DNA of 35,922 bases. It comes from Microbacterium sp. (GTDB taxonomy: Bacteria; Actinomycetota; Actinomycetes; Actinomycetales; Microbacteriaceae). This document shows positions 1 through 6,882 of this stretch, piece by piece; position 1 is the stretch's first letter; every line of letters begins with the position of its first letter. The notes under the pieces are model-generated. The model had not been told where the DNA came from. It did no database searches and saw only the letters and a program-made list of their open reading frames with translations. The translations under genes and the position numbers were made by a program. The stretch lies in assembly GCA_017744855.1 (NCBI GenBank), contig JAGIAK010000024.1, positions 1 to 35,922 on the forward strand, read 5' to 3'.

Positions 1-513
1 ACACTGGGGCTCGCGCATCAGAAGATCGACGCCGACCCGGCCGCTGCGAAGGAGCTGATCGCCGAGGCGCATACCTCGACCAAGGCCGCCATCACCGAGC
101 TGCGTCAGCTCGCTCGCGGCATCCACGCCTCCGTTCTCGACGACCGCGGTCTCGACGCCGCGCTGTCGGCCCTCGCCGGGCGCTCGCACATCCCCGTGAA
201 CCTCGACGTGCGCATGGAGGGCCGCTGCAACCGTGAGGCCGAGGCCGCCGTGTACTTCGCGATCGCCGAGTCGCTGACCAACGCCGCCAAGCACTCCCGC
301 GCCAGCGAGGCGAGGGTCACCGTGCGGCTCCGTGAAGGGAACACGCTGTGGGCCCGCGTCGAGGACAACGGCATGGGCGGTGCACAGGTGCAGCCGGGAG
401 GTGGCCTCGACGGCATCGCCAACCGCATCCTCGCCGCCGGTGGGACCTTCCGTCTCGACAGCCCGCTCGGCGGACCGACCAGCCTGGAGGTGAACGTGCC
501 ATGCGCATCGTGA
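1..513 (+). CDS. Sensor histidine kinase, NarL/DesK-type (5' truncated by window)
   Basis: The open frame enters from the window edge and encodes the last 170 residues of a two-component kinase. The first visible residues (TLGLAHQKI...LRQLARGIHASVLDDRGLDAAL) are the end of a HisKA_3-type dimerisation region. The HATPase domain follows, with an N-box (ESLTNAAKHS), a G1 box (EDNGMGG) and a G2-like GGGLDGI. Such kinases autophosphorylate on His, which lies upstream of the window, and hand the phosphate to a LuxR/NarL-type regulator. That regulator is encoded immediately downstream and overlaps by 13 nt, so the two are translationally coupled partners. The sensing domain is off-window, so the stimulus is unknown. 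Confidence 0.92.
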   Translation, partial: TLGLAHQKIDADPAAAKELIAEAHTSTKAAITELRQLARGIHASVLDDRGLDAALSALAGRSHIPVNLDVRMEGRCNREAEAAVYFAIAESLTNAAKHSRASEARVTVRLREGNTLWARVEDNGMGGAQVQPGGGLDGIANRILAAGGTFRLDSPLGGPTSLEVNVPCAS

Positions 514-1190
514 TCTGCGAGGACTCGGTCCTCCTGCGCGAGGGTCTTGTGCGGCTGCTTGAGGACGCCGGCCACGAGGTGGTCGCCGCCCTCCCCGACA
601 CCGACGGCCTCGCCGACGCCGTCGTCGAGACGGCCCCCGAGCTCTGCATCCTCGACGTGCGGCTCCCCCCGACGTTCACCGACGAGGGCATCCGTGCGGC
701 GCTCGCCCTGCGGGCCACCGACCCGGCACTGCCTCTGCTCGTGCTGTCGCAGTATGTCGAGGAGCGCTACGCGTCCGACCTCATCGCGACGCAGGGCGGA
801 CCGCTCGGCTATCTGCTCAAGGACCGTGTCGCCGACGTCGCCGAGTTCCTCGGCTCGGTACAGCGCATCTCCGAGGGGGCGACCGTGCTGGATCCCGAGG
901 TGGTGGCGCAGCTGCTGACAAGGCGCAACCGCGACGACCGGATGTTGCGCCTCACCGAGCGTGAGCGCACGGTGCTCGCGCTCATCGCCGAGGGCAAGTC
1001 GAACCAGGCGATCGCCGCCCTCCTCTTCGTCTCGGAGGCGAGCGTCGAGAAGCACATCACATCCATCTTCCAGAAGCTGGGCCTCGAGCCGGACGAGTCG
1101 GGAAACCGCCGCGTGCTCGCAGCCCTCGCCCACATCGAGAACACCGGCGGGCCCACCCCCGCGAACGGCCAGACAGGAGTCGCACGATGA
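501..1190 (+). CDS. NarL/LuxR-family response regulator
   Basis: This 229-residue regulator has an N-terminal receiver with acidic residues E7/D8, the phosphoacceptor D52 in LCILDVRLPP, and K107 in LLKDRV. A C-terminal LuxR-type helix-turn-helix follows at about residues 150-215 (LTERERTVLALIAEGKSNQAIAALLFVSEASVEKHITSI, read in two adjoining blocks). The ATG at 501 gives the canonical MRIVICEDS start and lies inside the end of the kinase gene. The stop overlaps the next start as ATGA at 1187-1190. Kinase, regulator and the following DUF4097 protein therefore form one operon. The regulator probably controls this operon and envelope genes, but the DNA target is not identifiable here. Confidence 0.94.
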   Translation: MRIVICEDSVLLREGLVRLLEDAGHEVVAALPDTDGLADAVVETAPELCILDVRLPPTFTDEGIRAALALRATDPALPLLVLSQYVEERYASDLIATQGGPLGYLLKDRVADVAEFLGSVQRISEGATVLDPEVVAQLLTRRNRDDRMLRLTERERTVLALIAEGKSNQAIAALLFVSEASVEKHITSIFQKLGLEPDESGNRRVLAALAHIENTGGPTPANGQTGVAR

Positions 1191-2005
1191 CCACCCCCAC
1201 CCCCGCCCCGCAGCCGGCGCAGAGGAACACGACCTGGATCACCGTGACCACGGCGATCATCGGAGGGCTCGCGCTCGTCGGAGTCGGCGGTACCGCGGCG
1301 ATCGCCGCGTCGTCGGACATGTCGCGCAGCAGCTCGGTGCAGCACCTCGACGTCGCCGGCGTCGACAGCATCGACATGCAGGCGAGCGCGAGCAACGTGC
1401 GCGTGCTGTTCGGCGACGTGGAGGAGGCCGAGCTGTCGGTCGAGGGCGGACGCGGCGGCGCCTGGACCTTCCGCCGCGACGGCGACGAGCTCGTGGTGCG
1501 CAGTCCAGACACCGTCTTCGGCTGGTGGTGGGGCGGCTGGTTCCAGGACGACCGCAAGGTGGTGCTGACGCTCCCGCAGGAGCTGGAGGGTCTGGACGGC
1601 TCGTTCGAGCTGAGCGCAGGAGGGCTCGACGTCAGCGGCACGTACGGGGAGCTCGATGTGGAGGTGTCGGCGGGCGACCTCACGGTCGACGGCACGGCCG
1701 CCTCGCTCGACGCGAACCTCAGCGCCGGCAGCGCGACGCTCGCGCTCGACGACGTCGACTCTGCCGACCTGTCGGTGTCGGCGGGCGAGCTGAACGTGGA
1801 GCTGCGCGGCACGGCGCCGCGGGAGACTTCCATCGACGTGAGCGCGGGCAGCGCCGACGTCAGCCTCCCCTCCGGCGGGTACGCCGTCACCCAGGACGTG
1901 AGCGCCGGCACTCTCGACAACAGGCTCGAGAACTCGGCGGCGTCACGGAACTCGATCGATGTGACCCTCTCCGCGGGGACGGTCACGCTGCGTCCGGGCA
2001 GATGA
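1187..2005 (+). CDS. Membrane-anchored DUF4097-type (toastrack beta-strand) protein
   Basis: The 272-residue protein has a short Pro/Thr-rich cytoplasmic start, one membrane segment at about residues 17-41 (TWITVTTAIIGGLALVGVGG), and an extracytoplasmic region of repeated short beta-strand motifs (LSAGSATLALDDVDSADLSVSAG, SVSAGELNVEL, DVSAGSADVSL). These repeats are typical of the DUF4097/putative adhesin beta-helical domain. DUF4097 proteins are often encoded beside envelope-stress two-component systems. The ATGA overlap with the response regulator supports a functional link, for example as sensor accessory or output. The exact role is inferred, not known. Confidence 0.85.
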   Translation: MTTPTPAPQPAQRNTTWITVTTAIIGGLALVGVGGTAAIAASSDMSRSSSVQHLDVAGVDSIDMQASASNVRVLFGDVEEAELSVEGGRGGAWTFRRDGDELVVRSPDTVFGWWWGGWFQDDRKVVLTLPQELEGLDGSFELSAGGLDVSGTYGELDVEVSAGDLTVDGTAASLDANLSAGSATLALDDVDSADLSVSAGELNVELRGTAPRETSIDVSAGSADVSLPSGGYAVTQDVSAGTLDNRLENSAASRNSIDVTLSAGTVTLRPGR

Positions 2006-2011
2006 TCGAGA

Positions 2012-2045
2012 GGCGGATGCCGGTGCGAAACGCCCGGCATCCGCC
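2012..2045 (+). terminator. Hairpin after the two-component operon
   Basis: A perfect 12-bp inverted repeat, GGCGGATGCCGG / CCGGCATCCGCC, with a 10-nt loop begins 7 nt after the DUF4097 stop. It lacks a strong T tract, as is common for actinobacterial hairpin terminators. The stem is built from the GGATGCC heptamer that recurs all over the window. Confidence 0.6.
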
Positions 2046-2060
2046 GTCAACCCCCCTCGA

Positions 2061-2090
2061 TTCGGATTTTGCCGGATCTTCCGGTAAAGT
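2061..2090 (+). promoter_or_regulatory. Candidate promoter of the tRNA-Ile/tRNA-Ala unit
   Basis: TTCGGA (2061-2066) and TAAAGT (2085-2090) are separated by 18 nt and lie 36 nt upstream of the mature tRNA-Ile 5' end. The -10 is good and the -35 is weak. Placement between the operon hairpin and the tRNA supports the call. Confidence 0.4.
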
Positions 2091-2126
2091 CTTGGAGGTT
2101 GACGGCGTGAGCCGTCACTCCCAATC

Positions 2127-2200
2127 GGGGCTATAGCTCAGGCGGTTAGAGCGCTTCACTGATAATGAAGAGGTCCCAGGTTCAAGTCCTGGTAGCCCCA
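2127..2200 (+). tRNA. tRNA-Ile (GAT anticodon)
   Basis: A full cloverleaf can be drawn. The acceptor stem is GGGGCTA/TAGCCCC, the anticodon stem CTTCA/TGAAG carries the loop CTGATAA with anticodon GAT at 2161-2163, and the T arm contains the GGTTCAAGTCC pattern. The discriminator A is at 2200 and CCA is encoded directly after it (2201-2203). In many Actinobacteria this tRNA and the next follow gyrA near oriC. Confidence 0.97.
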
Positions 2201-2226
2201 CCACGTAACTCAAGAAATCCCCTCAT

Positions 2227-2299
2227 GGGGCCTTAGCTCAGTTGGTAGAGCGCCTGCTTTGCAAGCAGGATGTCAGGAGTTCGAATCTCCTAGGCTCCA
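2227..2299 (+). tRNA. tRNA-Ala (TGC anticodon)
   Basis: The acceptor stem GGGGCCT/AGGCTCC includes the G3:U70 wobble that is the identity element for alanyl-tRNA synthetase. The anticodon stem CCTGC/GCAGG holds TGC at 2260-2262, and the T arm contains GAGTTCGAATCTC. The discriminator A is at 2299. CAG rather than CCA follows, so CCA must be added enzymatically, unlike the upstream tRNA-Ile. The 26-nt spacing suggests co-transcription with tRNA-Ile. Confidence 0.97.
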
Positions 2300-2307
2300 C
2301 AGATGCG

Positions 2308-2346
2308 AGAAGGCCCCCGAGCGAATGCACGGGGGCCTTCTTCTTT
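2308..2346 (+). terminator. Rho-independent terminator of the tRNA unit (possibly bidirectional)
   Basis: A perfect 11-bp stem, GAAGGCCCCCG (2309-2319) / CGGGGGCCTTC (2330-2340), has a 10-nt loop and is followed by TTCTTTGTTTTT. It extends by one A-T pair. It lies between the tRNAs and a convergent lipoprotein gene and could serve both. Confidence 0.88.
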
Positions 2347-2364
2347 GTTTTTCCGACTGAGAGC

Positions 2365-2814
2365 TCAGAGCACTTCCATCGTGAGGGTGACGCCCTCGGC
2401 GGTGCAGGCGTCTGACGCGCTGAGGAAGAACTTCGAGGCCTGATCCTTATCGGACTGCGATGGACCAGCGGGGTCGGTGTACTTCAGCACGACGATGCTC
2501 ATCGAGATGAGCAGACCCTTCACCTGTTCGTCTGTGGCGGCCTGACCCGCGGCGTCGAACTCGGAGTAGAGGTCGACGAGGGTGTCGTTGTCCTTCGGGT
2601 CGGTCTGCGCGAGGCGATGATCCAGTTCATTGAACGTCTCGCAGGACTCCTTGACGCTCGCCGTCCCGCCGGATGCCGACGGTGCCGGCGTCTGCGTGGA
2701 CGTCGGCGACGCCTCGGGAGCGGACGGGGAACCGGAACACCCGGCGAGCAGCGCCGCGGCGGCGATCGAGATCACGGTGGTCATGGTTGCTCGCTGCGTG
2801 GTCCGTCTTCTCAC
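2365..2814 (-). CDS. Small secreted lipoprotein of unknown function
   Basis: The 149-residue product starts with a basic stretch (MRRRTTQRATMTT), a hydrophobic core and the lipobox LLAGC. Lipidation at the Cys and anchoring outside the membrane are expected. A Ser/Pro/Thr-rich linker follows (SPSAPEASPTSTQTPAPSA), then a mostly helical domain of about 95 residues with two further Cys (in KESCETFNEL and SDACTAEGV) that could form a disulfide. I recognise no family. The GTG start at 2814 is preferred because TAGGCT lies 7 nt upstream, which suggests a leaderless mRNA. An internal ATG at 2784 would also leave a signal peptide. Confidence 0.8.
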   Translation of the reverse strand: MRRRTTQRATMTTVISIAAAALLAGCSGSPSAPEASPTSTQTPAPSASGGTASVKESCETFNELDHRLAQTDPKDNDTLVDLYSEFDAAGQAATDEQVKGLLISMSIVVLKYTDPAGPSQSDKDQASKFFLSASDACTAEGVTLTMEVL

Positions 2815-2821
2815 AGAAGTG

Positions 2822-2827
2822 AGCCTA
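2822..2827 (-). promoter_or_regulatory. -10 element of a leaderless promoter (lipoprotein gene)
   Basis: TAGGCT on the minus strand ends 7 nt before the GTG at 2814. No ribosome binding site is visible and no convincing -35 was found. Confidence 0.5.
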
Positions 2828-2868
2828 CGTGAACGGGCGGAGCCACACGGAGCTGCTGCGCCGCACCT

Positions 2869-3390
2869 CTATTCGGCGGAGCGACTCTGGTCGATGCTCT
2901 CGGCGAGGGAGACGATGATGCCCTCCGGTCCGCGCACGTAGGCCATGCGGATCGCTCCTTCCCATTCGCCGACTCCGCCGACGAGCTCGTACCCCTCCAT
3001 GGTGACGCGTTCGATGACGGCGTCGAGATCGTCGACCATGAAGGCGACGTTCCGGATGCCGAGCTCGTTGGCCATCGGCGCCGTCGATCCGGCCCTGTGG
3101 TCAGGGCGGACGAAACTGGACAGCTCGACGGTCGTGCCGCCCGACGGAGTGTGGAGCATGACGATGCGCGTGTGCGAGCCGGGCATGCCGATCACCGTGT
3201 CGAGGAACTCGCCCTCGACGTCCATGGGGTCGCCATGGGTCGTCAACCCGAGCAGGGTGAAGAACGCGGTGGCGGCGTCGAGGTCGGCGACGGTGATGCC
3301 GATGTGGTCCATGCTGCGGACGCCGGGACGCGGAGAGGGAGCATCCAGGGCCTGATCGTTCCGGGTGCCGGCGTCGTTCGGTTCTCTCAT
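2869..3390 (-). CDS. VOC/glyoxalase-fold family protein
   Basis: The 173-residue protein shows two beta-alpha-beta-beta-beta modules. The first starts at MDHIGITVADLDAATAFFTLLG (H29 is a likely metal ligand) with TTVELSSF (E89). The second is GIRNVAFMVDDLDAVIERV with RGPEGIIVSLAES (E164). The second-module His that often completes the site is replaced in RNVAFMVDD. The pattern fits methylmalonyl-CoA-epimerase/glyoxalase-like dioxygenase-fold proteins, but no substrate can be assigned. The first 25 residues are a hydrophilic extension; a start nearer MDHIG is possible. Upstream lies a purine-rich AAGAGAAGAG that could act as ribosome binding site. Confidence 0.85.
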   Translation of the reverse strand: MREPNDAGTRNDQALDAPSPRPGVRSMDHIGITVADLDAATAFFTLLGLTTHGDPMDVEGEFLDTVIGMPGSHTRIVMLHTPSGGTTVELSSFVRPDHRAGSTAPMANELGIRNVAFMVDDLDAVIERVTMEGYELVGGVGEWEGAIRMAYVRGPEGIIVSLAESIDQSRSAE

Positions 3391-3401
3391 GACTCTTCTC
3401 T

Positions 3402-3441
3402 TTCTCTCGTTCGCGGGGTGGTTCTCGCATTCGCGGGGTGG
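3402..3441. repeat. Two tandem copies of a 20-bp unit
   Basis: Positions 3402-3421 and 3422-3441 match at 18 of 20 bases and both end in TTCGCGGGGTGG. The pair fills the gap between the VOC and AraC genes and ends four bases before the AraC stop codon. It looks like a local slippage duplication. Confidence 0.75.
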
Positions 3442-3444
3442 GCG

Positions 3445-4272
3445 TCAGCCCGCGCGGTCCATCCGGCTCCGGAGGAACGGCTGATACGAGGCGGCGTGGT
3501 CATGTCCGCAGGCACAGCGATCGAGATCTCCGTGCAGCAGCTGCCGGGGTGTCAGTCCGGTGAGGCGGAGGCATTCGCGGTTCAGGTGCGCTTGGTCCGT
3601 GTAGCCGGCATCCACCGCGAGCCCCGCGATACCGTCGGCTCCGCGACGGCCGCTGGCCGTCGCACCGGCCTGAGCCAGAGCGAGGAAGCCCTGGAATCGG
3701 AGGGTGCGCTGCAGCGTCTTGGGCGCCAGCCCGACCGTGTGCAGCGATCGTCGGCGCAGTTGGCTGGGTGACAACGCGACGTGCGCGGCGACATCACGGA
3801 CCTCGGCGTGCTCCCACGGCATCAGGTTCGCGACGGCCTCCCGGATGACGCGATCGACGCGCGCGTCACGGTACCGCTGGAGGAGGTATTCCTCCAGGAC
3901 TCCGGCCGCACGCAGGCCGTCGCCCGTCGCGGCCATGTCGTCGGCGAGGCGGCCGGCCGCCGGTCCCCACAGGTCGCCGAGCGGAACCCGCTGGCCCACC
4001 AGGTCGTCGAGGGCGACCGGCAGCGGAGGCGGGGATGCGGGCAGGAAGCGGATGCCGACGATCACGGTGCGCGGGGGGAGCGGCTCCAGCCAGTAGCCGA
4101 TGAGCGGACCGACCAGGACCGGGATCCCGCCGAGCGGGGCGTGGAGCTCGACCCCGCCGGTCGGCAGATGACGGTGCACCGACGGCTGATCACCGGTGGT
4201 GTGGATCCACACGGTCCGCACCGCACGAGCGAGTGCAGGGCGGGGAAGCCGCTCGACGTAGGTGTCGGTCAT
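3445..4272 (-). CDS. AraC-family transcriptional regulator with DUF6597-like sensor domain
   Basis: The 275-residue protein has an N-terminal half of the DUF6597 type: HRHLPTGGVELHAPLGG, then GPLIGYWLEPLPP, then VIVGIRFLPAS. The C-terminal AraC DNA-binding domain spans about residues 150-250, with two helix-turn-helix motifs (VRDVAAHVALSPSQLRRRS and IAGLAVDAGYTDQAHLNRECLRLTGLTP, each read in part). The C-terminal tail is Cys/His rich (CACGHDH) and could bind metal; this is inference. The gene sits 20 nt after a membrane-protein gene on the same strand, so it may be the last gene of the TetR/membrane-protein unit or act on the adjacent VOC gene. The ligand is unknown. Confidence 0.9.
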   Translation of the reverse strand: MTDTYVERLPRPALARAVRTVWIHTTGDQPSVHRHLPTGGVELHAPLGGIPVLVGPLIGYWLEPLPPRTVIVGIRFLPASPPPLPVALDDLVGQRVPLGDLWGPAAGRLADDMAATGDGLRAAGVLEEYLLQRYRDARVDRVIREAVANLMPWEHAEVRDVAAHVALSPSQLRRRSLHTVGLAPKTLQRTLRFQGFLALAQAGATASGRRGADGIAGLAVDAGYTDQAHLNRECLRLTGLTPRQLLHGDLDRCACGHDHAASYQPFLRSRMDRAG

Positions 4273-4293
4273 GATCGGGGCCGGTGTCGCCGC

Positions 4294-4710
4294 TCAGGTG
4301 GTCTTCGGGAAGGCGTCACGCACGAGACGCCGATTGAGGATCACCGCGACGGCGACGATGACGGCGCCGACGATGCCCTGCTCCACCTTCATCCAGAGCG
4401 GGTAGCCGGTGTCGGGTGCGACGAGGATGAGGAGGATGCCGATCGGCGCGAGGATCGAGATCCACCGCATCCGCGTGTAGGCAGCCCTGCTGCCGCGGGC
4501 GGCGGCCCTGGTCACCGCGACGAACACGAGGCTCGCGGCCGCGACCACCGAACCCCTCAGCCAGACGACCCAATTCACCTCGGCGGGGTCGGCGACGGAG
4601 AGGACGGCCGCGACGACGAGCGCGAGGCCGGACACCGCCGCGCACAGCCACCACAGGCGGGCGACGGTCTGGAGAGCGGACCGGATCTCGGGCCGGGTGG
4701 TCTGGCTCAT
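4294..4710 (-). CDS. Four-helix integral membrane protein of unknown function
   Basis: This 138-residue protein has four predicted membrane helices, at about residues 18-40, 48-66, 81-100 and 108-125, joined by short basic loops (RAAARGSRAAYTRMR) and ending in NRRLVRDAFPKTT. No enzymatic motif is visible. The start overlaps the TetR stop by ATGA (4707-4710) and has a good AAGGAG ribosome binding site within the TetR gene. It is therefore translated with the repressor and is the most likely gene under its control. Single-operon TetR/membrane-protein pairs often concern small-molecule efflux or membrane adaptation, but the function here is unknown. Confidence 0.85.
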   Translation of the reverse strand: MSQTTRPEIRSALQTVARLWWLCAAVSGLALVVAAVLSVADPAEVNWVVWLRGSVVAAASLVFVAVTRAAARGSRAAYTRMRWISILAPIGILLILVAPDTGYPLWMKVEQGIVGAVIVAVAVILNRRLVRDAFPKTT

Positions 4711-5303
4711 GATGCTCCTTCGATGCGCGTGGCGCGCCGGTACAGCGCGACGATCTCGTTCGTCGTCGATTCGACGGCGGCGTCGGTCGATGGCATGGCG
4801 GCGGCGAACGCGTCGATCGTCGCGCGGATGGAGCGGGCGACGACGAGCGGGTCGAACGCGCGGAACTCCCCGGCCTCCTGGCCGTGGGTGAGGAGGATCG
4901 ACAGCATCAGCGCGGACGTGTCCTCGCGCAGACCGGAGTCGGCTCGCGGTGAGTTCTGGATGACCTCGATGACGGCGCGTGCGGCGAGCCGATCACCTGC
5001 CAGGAAACCGAGATTGGCCCGGATGTAGGCCGCGAGCTTTCCCGACCACGTCTCCTCCGCATCCATCGCGGGAACCATGACGGCAGCCGCGCGTCGGATG
5101 ACGTCCTCGACGACCGCCTGCATCAGCGCGACCTTGCCATCGAAGTGGTACGAGATCATTCGAGTGCTGCTGAGACCCGCCTCCTCACGGATCCGGGCGA
5201 ACGAGGTCGCGGCGAACCCCTGCTCGGCCAGCACGCGCACCGTGGCATCGATGATCTCGCGTCGGCGGTGCTCGGTGGAGAGGTAGGTGCGGGATGGGGT
5301 CAT
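4707..5303 (-). CDS. TetR-family transcriptional repressor
   Basis: The 198-residue protein has the N-terminal TetR helix-turn-helix (REIIDATVRVLAEQGFAATS, then FARIREEAGLSSTRMISYHF) at about residues 14-60 and a variable alpha-helical ligand domain. The ATG at 5303 is chosen over an in-frame start at 5360. It gives the usual short N-terminus (MTPSRTYLSTEHRRR), and the upstream start would place a strong operator and promoter inside the gene. TAATTT lies 7 nt upstream, so the mRNA is probably leaderless. The perfect inverted repeat over the promoter predicts autorepression of this gene and the coupled membrane protein. Confidence 0.95.
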   Translation of the reverse strand: MTPSRTYLSTEHRRREIIDATVRVLAEQGFAATSFARIREEAGLSSTRMISYHFDGKVALMQAVVEDVIRRAAAVMVPAMDAEETWSGKLAAYIRANLGFLAGDRLAARAVIEVIQNSPRADSGLREDTSALMLSILLTHGQEAGEFRAFDPLVVARSIRATIDAFAAAMPSTDAAVESTTNEIVALYRRATRIEGAS

Positions 5304-5309
5304 GCCCAC

Positions 5310-5338
5310 AAAATTACTCGCATGAGTAATTTTGTCAA
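5310..5338 (-). promoter_or_regulatory. TetR autorepression operator overlapping a strong leaderless promoter
   Basis: AAAATTACTC-N4-GAGTAATTTT (5310-5333) is a perfect 10-bp inverted repeat. On the minus strand a consensus TTGACA (5338-5333) and TAATTT (5316-5311) are spaced by 16 nt, with the ATG 7 nt further on. The palindrome covers the end of the -35, the spacer and the -10, so a bound TetR dimer would exclude RNA polymerase. The AT-rich block stands out from the GC-rich surroundings. Confidence 0.88.
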
Positions 5339-5356
5339 GAGTGAGCTGCGATCCGC

Positions 5357-6277
5357 TCATCGCGGGTTCTCGGAACGCCAGGAGACGTAGTCGGCCACCG
5401 CTCCCGTCACGTCGAAGGCCGGTGCGAACCCGGTGTCGGCCCGCAGGCGCGAGATGTCGAGGTAGGGATGCTCGGCCGCACCTGCGTCAGGGGCACCGAT
5501 GACCTCGATACCCGCCTCCGGAAGCACCGCGGACAGCGCGTCCGCGAGCTCTCGGTGAGAGTACGGAAAGCCGCTGGCCACGTTGTAGACGACGTGTCCG
5601 AGCGCGGGGGCGGTGATCAGGAGCGCGATCGCTCGCCCGGTGTCGGGGGCGTAGCCGAAGTCGCCGCCGTCCTCGGCGTGCAGCGCGGCCGGACTCTCTC
5701 CGCGCAGCACGGCGCTCACGAGCGGAGGGATGGGATTGAACGGGGATTCGGGATCCATGAGCGGACCCCAGGTGCTGCCGATGCGCAGCAGGAGCGGCTG
5801 CACATCGGTGCCCGCGAGCGCGTACTGCGTGATCGGCTCGACGGCCTTCTTGAACGCCGCGATCGCGTGCGGAGGTTCGGCGAGCGGGAGCGCGAGGTCC
5901 TCAGTCCAGGCGCGCTCGGCCCGGCCCTCGTACACGCTGATGCTGCTGGCGACCGCGAACCGTCGCACCGACCACGTGCGTGCGGCCTCGAGCGCGTTGA
6001 AGAGAGCGGCGATGTCGCGGCGGAAGAAGGACATCGGATCCTGCTCCGGGATGCTCCCCGCCAGATGCACGATGGCATCGACGTCGTAGCGGTCTCCGAG
6101 GGCGAGGACCGCGTCGCGGTCGGTGAGGTCGAGGTTCTCCACCACGACCCGTCCGGCGAGGAAGGACGGCATGTCTGAGCTGCGATGCGCGGTCACGAGC
6201 ACGTGCTCGCCCCTGTCGGCGAGAGCGGACGCCGTGTGTGCGCCGATCATCCCGAGCCCGCCGGTGACGAGGATCAT
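5357..6277 (-). CDS. NAD-dependent epimerase/dehydratase-like (extended SDR) protein lacking the catalytic Tyr
   Basis: The 306-residue protein has the Rossmann start MILVTGGLGMIGAHTASAL (TGxxGxxG), LDLTDRDAV, a VDAIVHLAG motif and SSISVYEG, all typical of extended SDRs. The usual YxxxK is not present. Aligning K143 to the catalytic Lys (K143-x-A-x-E147) places Ile139 where Tyr is expected, so the protein may bind NAD(P) without normal dehydrogenase chemistry or use another acid. The ATG overlaps the previous stop as ATGA (6274-6277) after a strong GGGGAGGAA ribosome binding site. It is the third gene of a coupled operon with a flavoprotein and a RibD/DHFR-like reductase. A role in reducing a small metabolite is inferred. 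Confidence 0.85.
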   Translation of the reverse strand: MILVTGGLGMIGAHTASALADRGEHVLVTAHRSSDMPSFLAGRVVVENLDLTDRDAVLALGDRYDVDAIVHLAGSIPEQDPMSFFRRDIAALFNALEAARTWSVRRFAVASSISVYEGRAERAWTEDLALPLAEPPHAIAAFKKAVEPITQYALAGTDVQPLLLRIGSTWGPLMDPESPFNPIPPLVSAVLRGESPAALHAEDGGDFGYAPDTGRAIALLITAPALGHVVYNVASGFPYSHRELADALSAVLPEAGIEVIGAPDAGAAEHPYLDISRLRADTGFAPAFDVTGAVADYVSWRSENPR

Positions 6278-6882
6278 CGTTCCTCCCCGTTCCGCTCGAT
6301 CGCGTAGCGCAGATGGGTGACGTCGGGTGCTGCCACGACCTCAAGCGGGGTCAGTCGGATGTGATGGGGAAGCTCGTGGAAGAACCGTCTCCCGGAGCCG
6401 AGGAGCACGGGCACCTGGTGCAGGATGAGCTCGTCCACGAGCCCCGCCTTGATGGCCTCCGTGACGAGCACACCGCCCATCAGGCCCACGTCCTTCCCTT
6501 TCGCCAGGCGCCGCGCCTCGGCGACGGCGTCCTCGATCCCGGTGCTGACGATGATCTCCCGATCGTTGGCAGGCGGGAACGATGTGCGGCTGAGCACGAC
6601 CAGGGGCGCGGTCGGATGCGGAGAGCCGCCGGCGAAGCGTTCCGAGTCGACGTACGTGGTGTGGCCGGCCAGCATCGCGCCCACCCGCGATGCGAGCTCG
6701 TCGAAGACGCGTGCGCTGGGTGCGGAGAGGTGGAACCCGGGGAAGACCCGGCTGGGGACGTCGCCGCTCCCATACCAGTCGAACAGCACTCCGCCGTCGC
6801 CGAGACCGTGGCCGGGGCCGGCTCCCCGGCCGGTGATGAAACCGTCCACGGAGACGGCGAGGCCGCAGATGACCGTGCTCAT
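6274..6882 (-). CDS. Dihydrofolate reductase/RibD C-terminal-like family reductase
   Basis: This 202-residue protein begins STVICGLAVSVDGFITG, the first strand of the DHFR/RibD-C fold. It contains VGAMLAGHTTYVDSERFAGG, LVVLSRTSFPP, a KGKDVGLMGGVLVTEAIKAGLVDEL cofactor loop (read as DVGLMGGVLVTEA) and LLGSGRRFFHEL. Such YyaP/YwjB-type proteins are NADPH-binding and usually not true DHFRs. ATG 6882 is chosen over longer in-frame starts because it overlaps the upstream stop as ATGA and has AGGAAAG before it. It lies between a flavin oxidase-like gene and an SDR-like gene in one coupled operon. Confidence 0.9.
   Translation of the reverse strand: MSTVICGLAVSVDGFITGRGAGPGHGLGDGGVLFDWYGSGDVPSRVFPGFHLSAPSARVFDELASRVGAMLAGHTTYVDSERFAGGSPHPTAPLVVLSRTSFPPANDREIIVSTGIEDAVAEARRLAKGKDVGLMGGVLVTEAIKAGLVDELILHQVPVLLGSGRRFFHELPHHIRLTPLEVVAAPDVTHLRYAIERNGEER

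Noticed and set aside
961..2136. A 391-codon plus-strand frame overlapping the regulator and DUF4097 genes
   Set aside because: Arg/Ala-rich shadow frame in a region already explained by two coupled genes with recognised domains.
2227..2302. tRNA-Ala as a pseudogene because CCA is not encoded
   Set aside because: The cloverleaf and G3:U70 are intact, and actinobacterial tRNAs commonly rely on CCA-adding enzyme.
5304..5360. N-terminal extension of the TetR protein to 5360
   Set aside because: It would place a consensus promoter and operator inside the gene and add residues not seen in the family.
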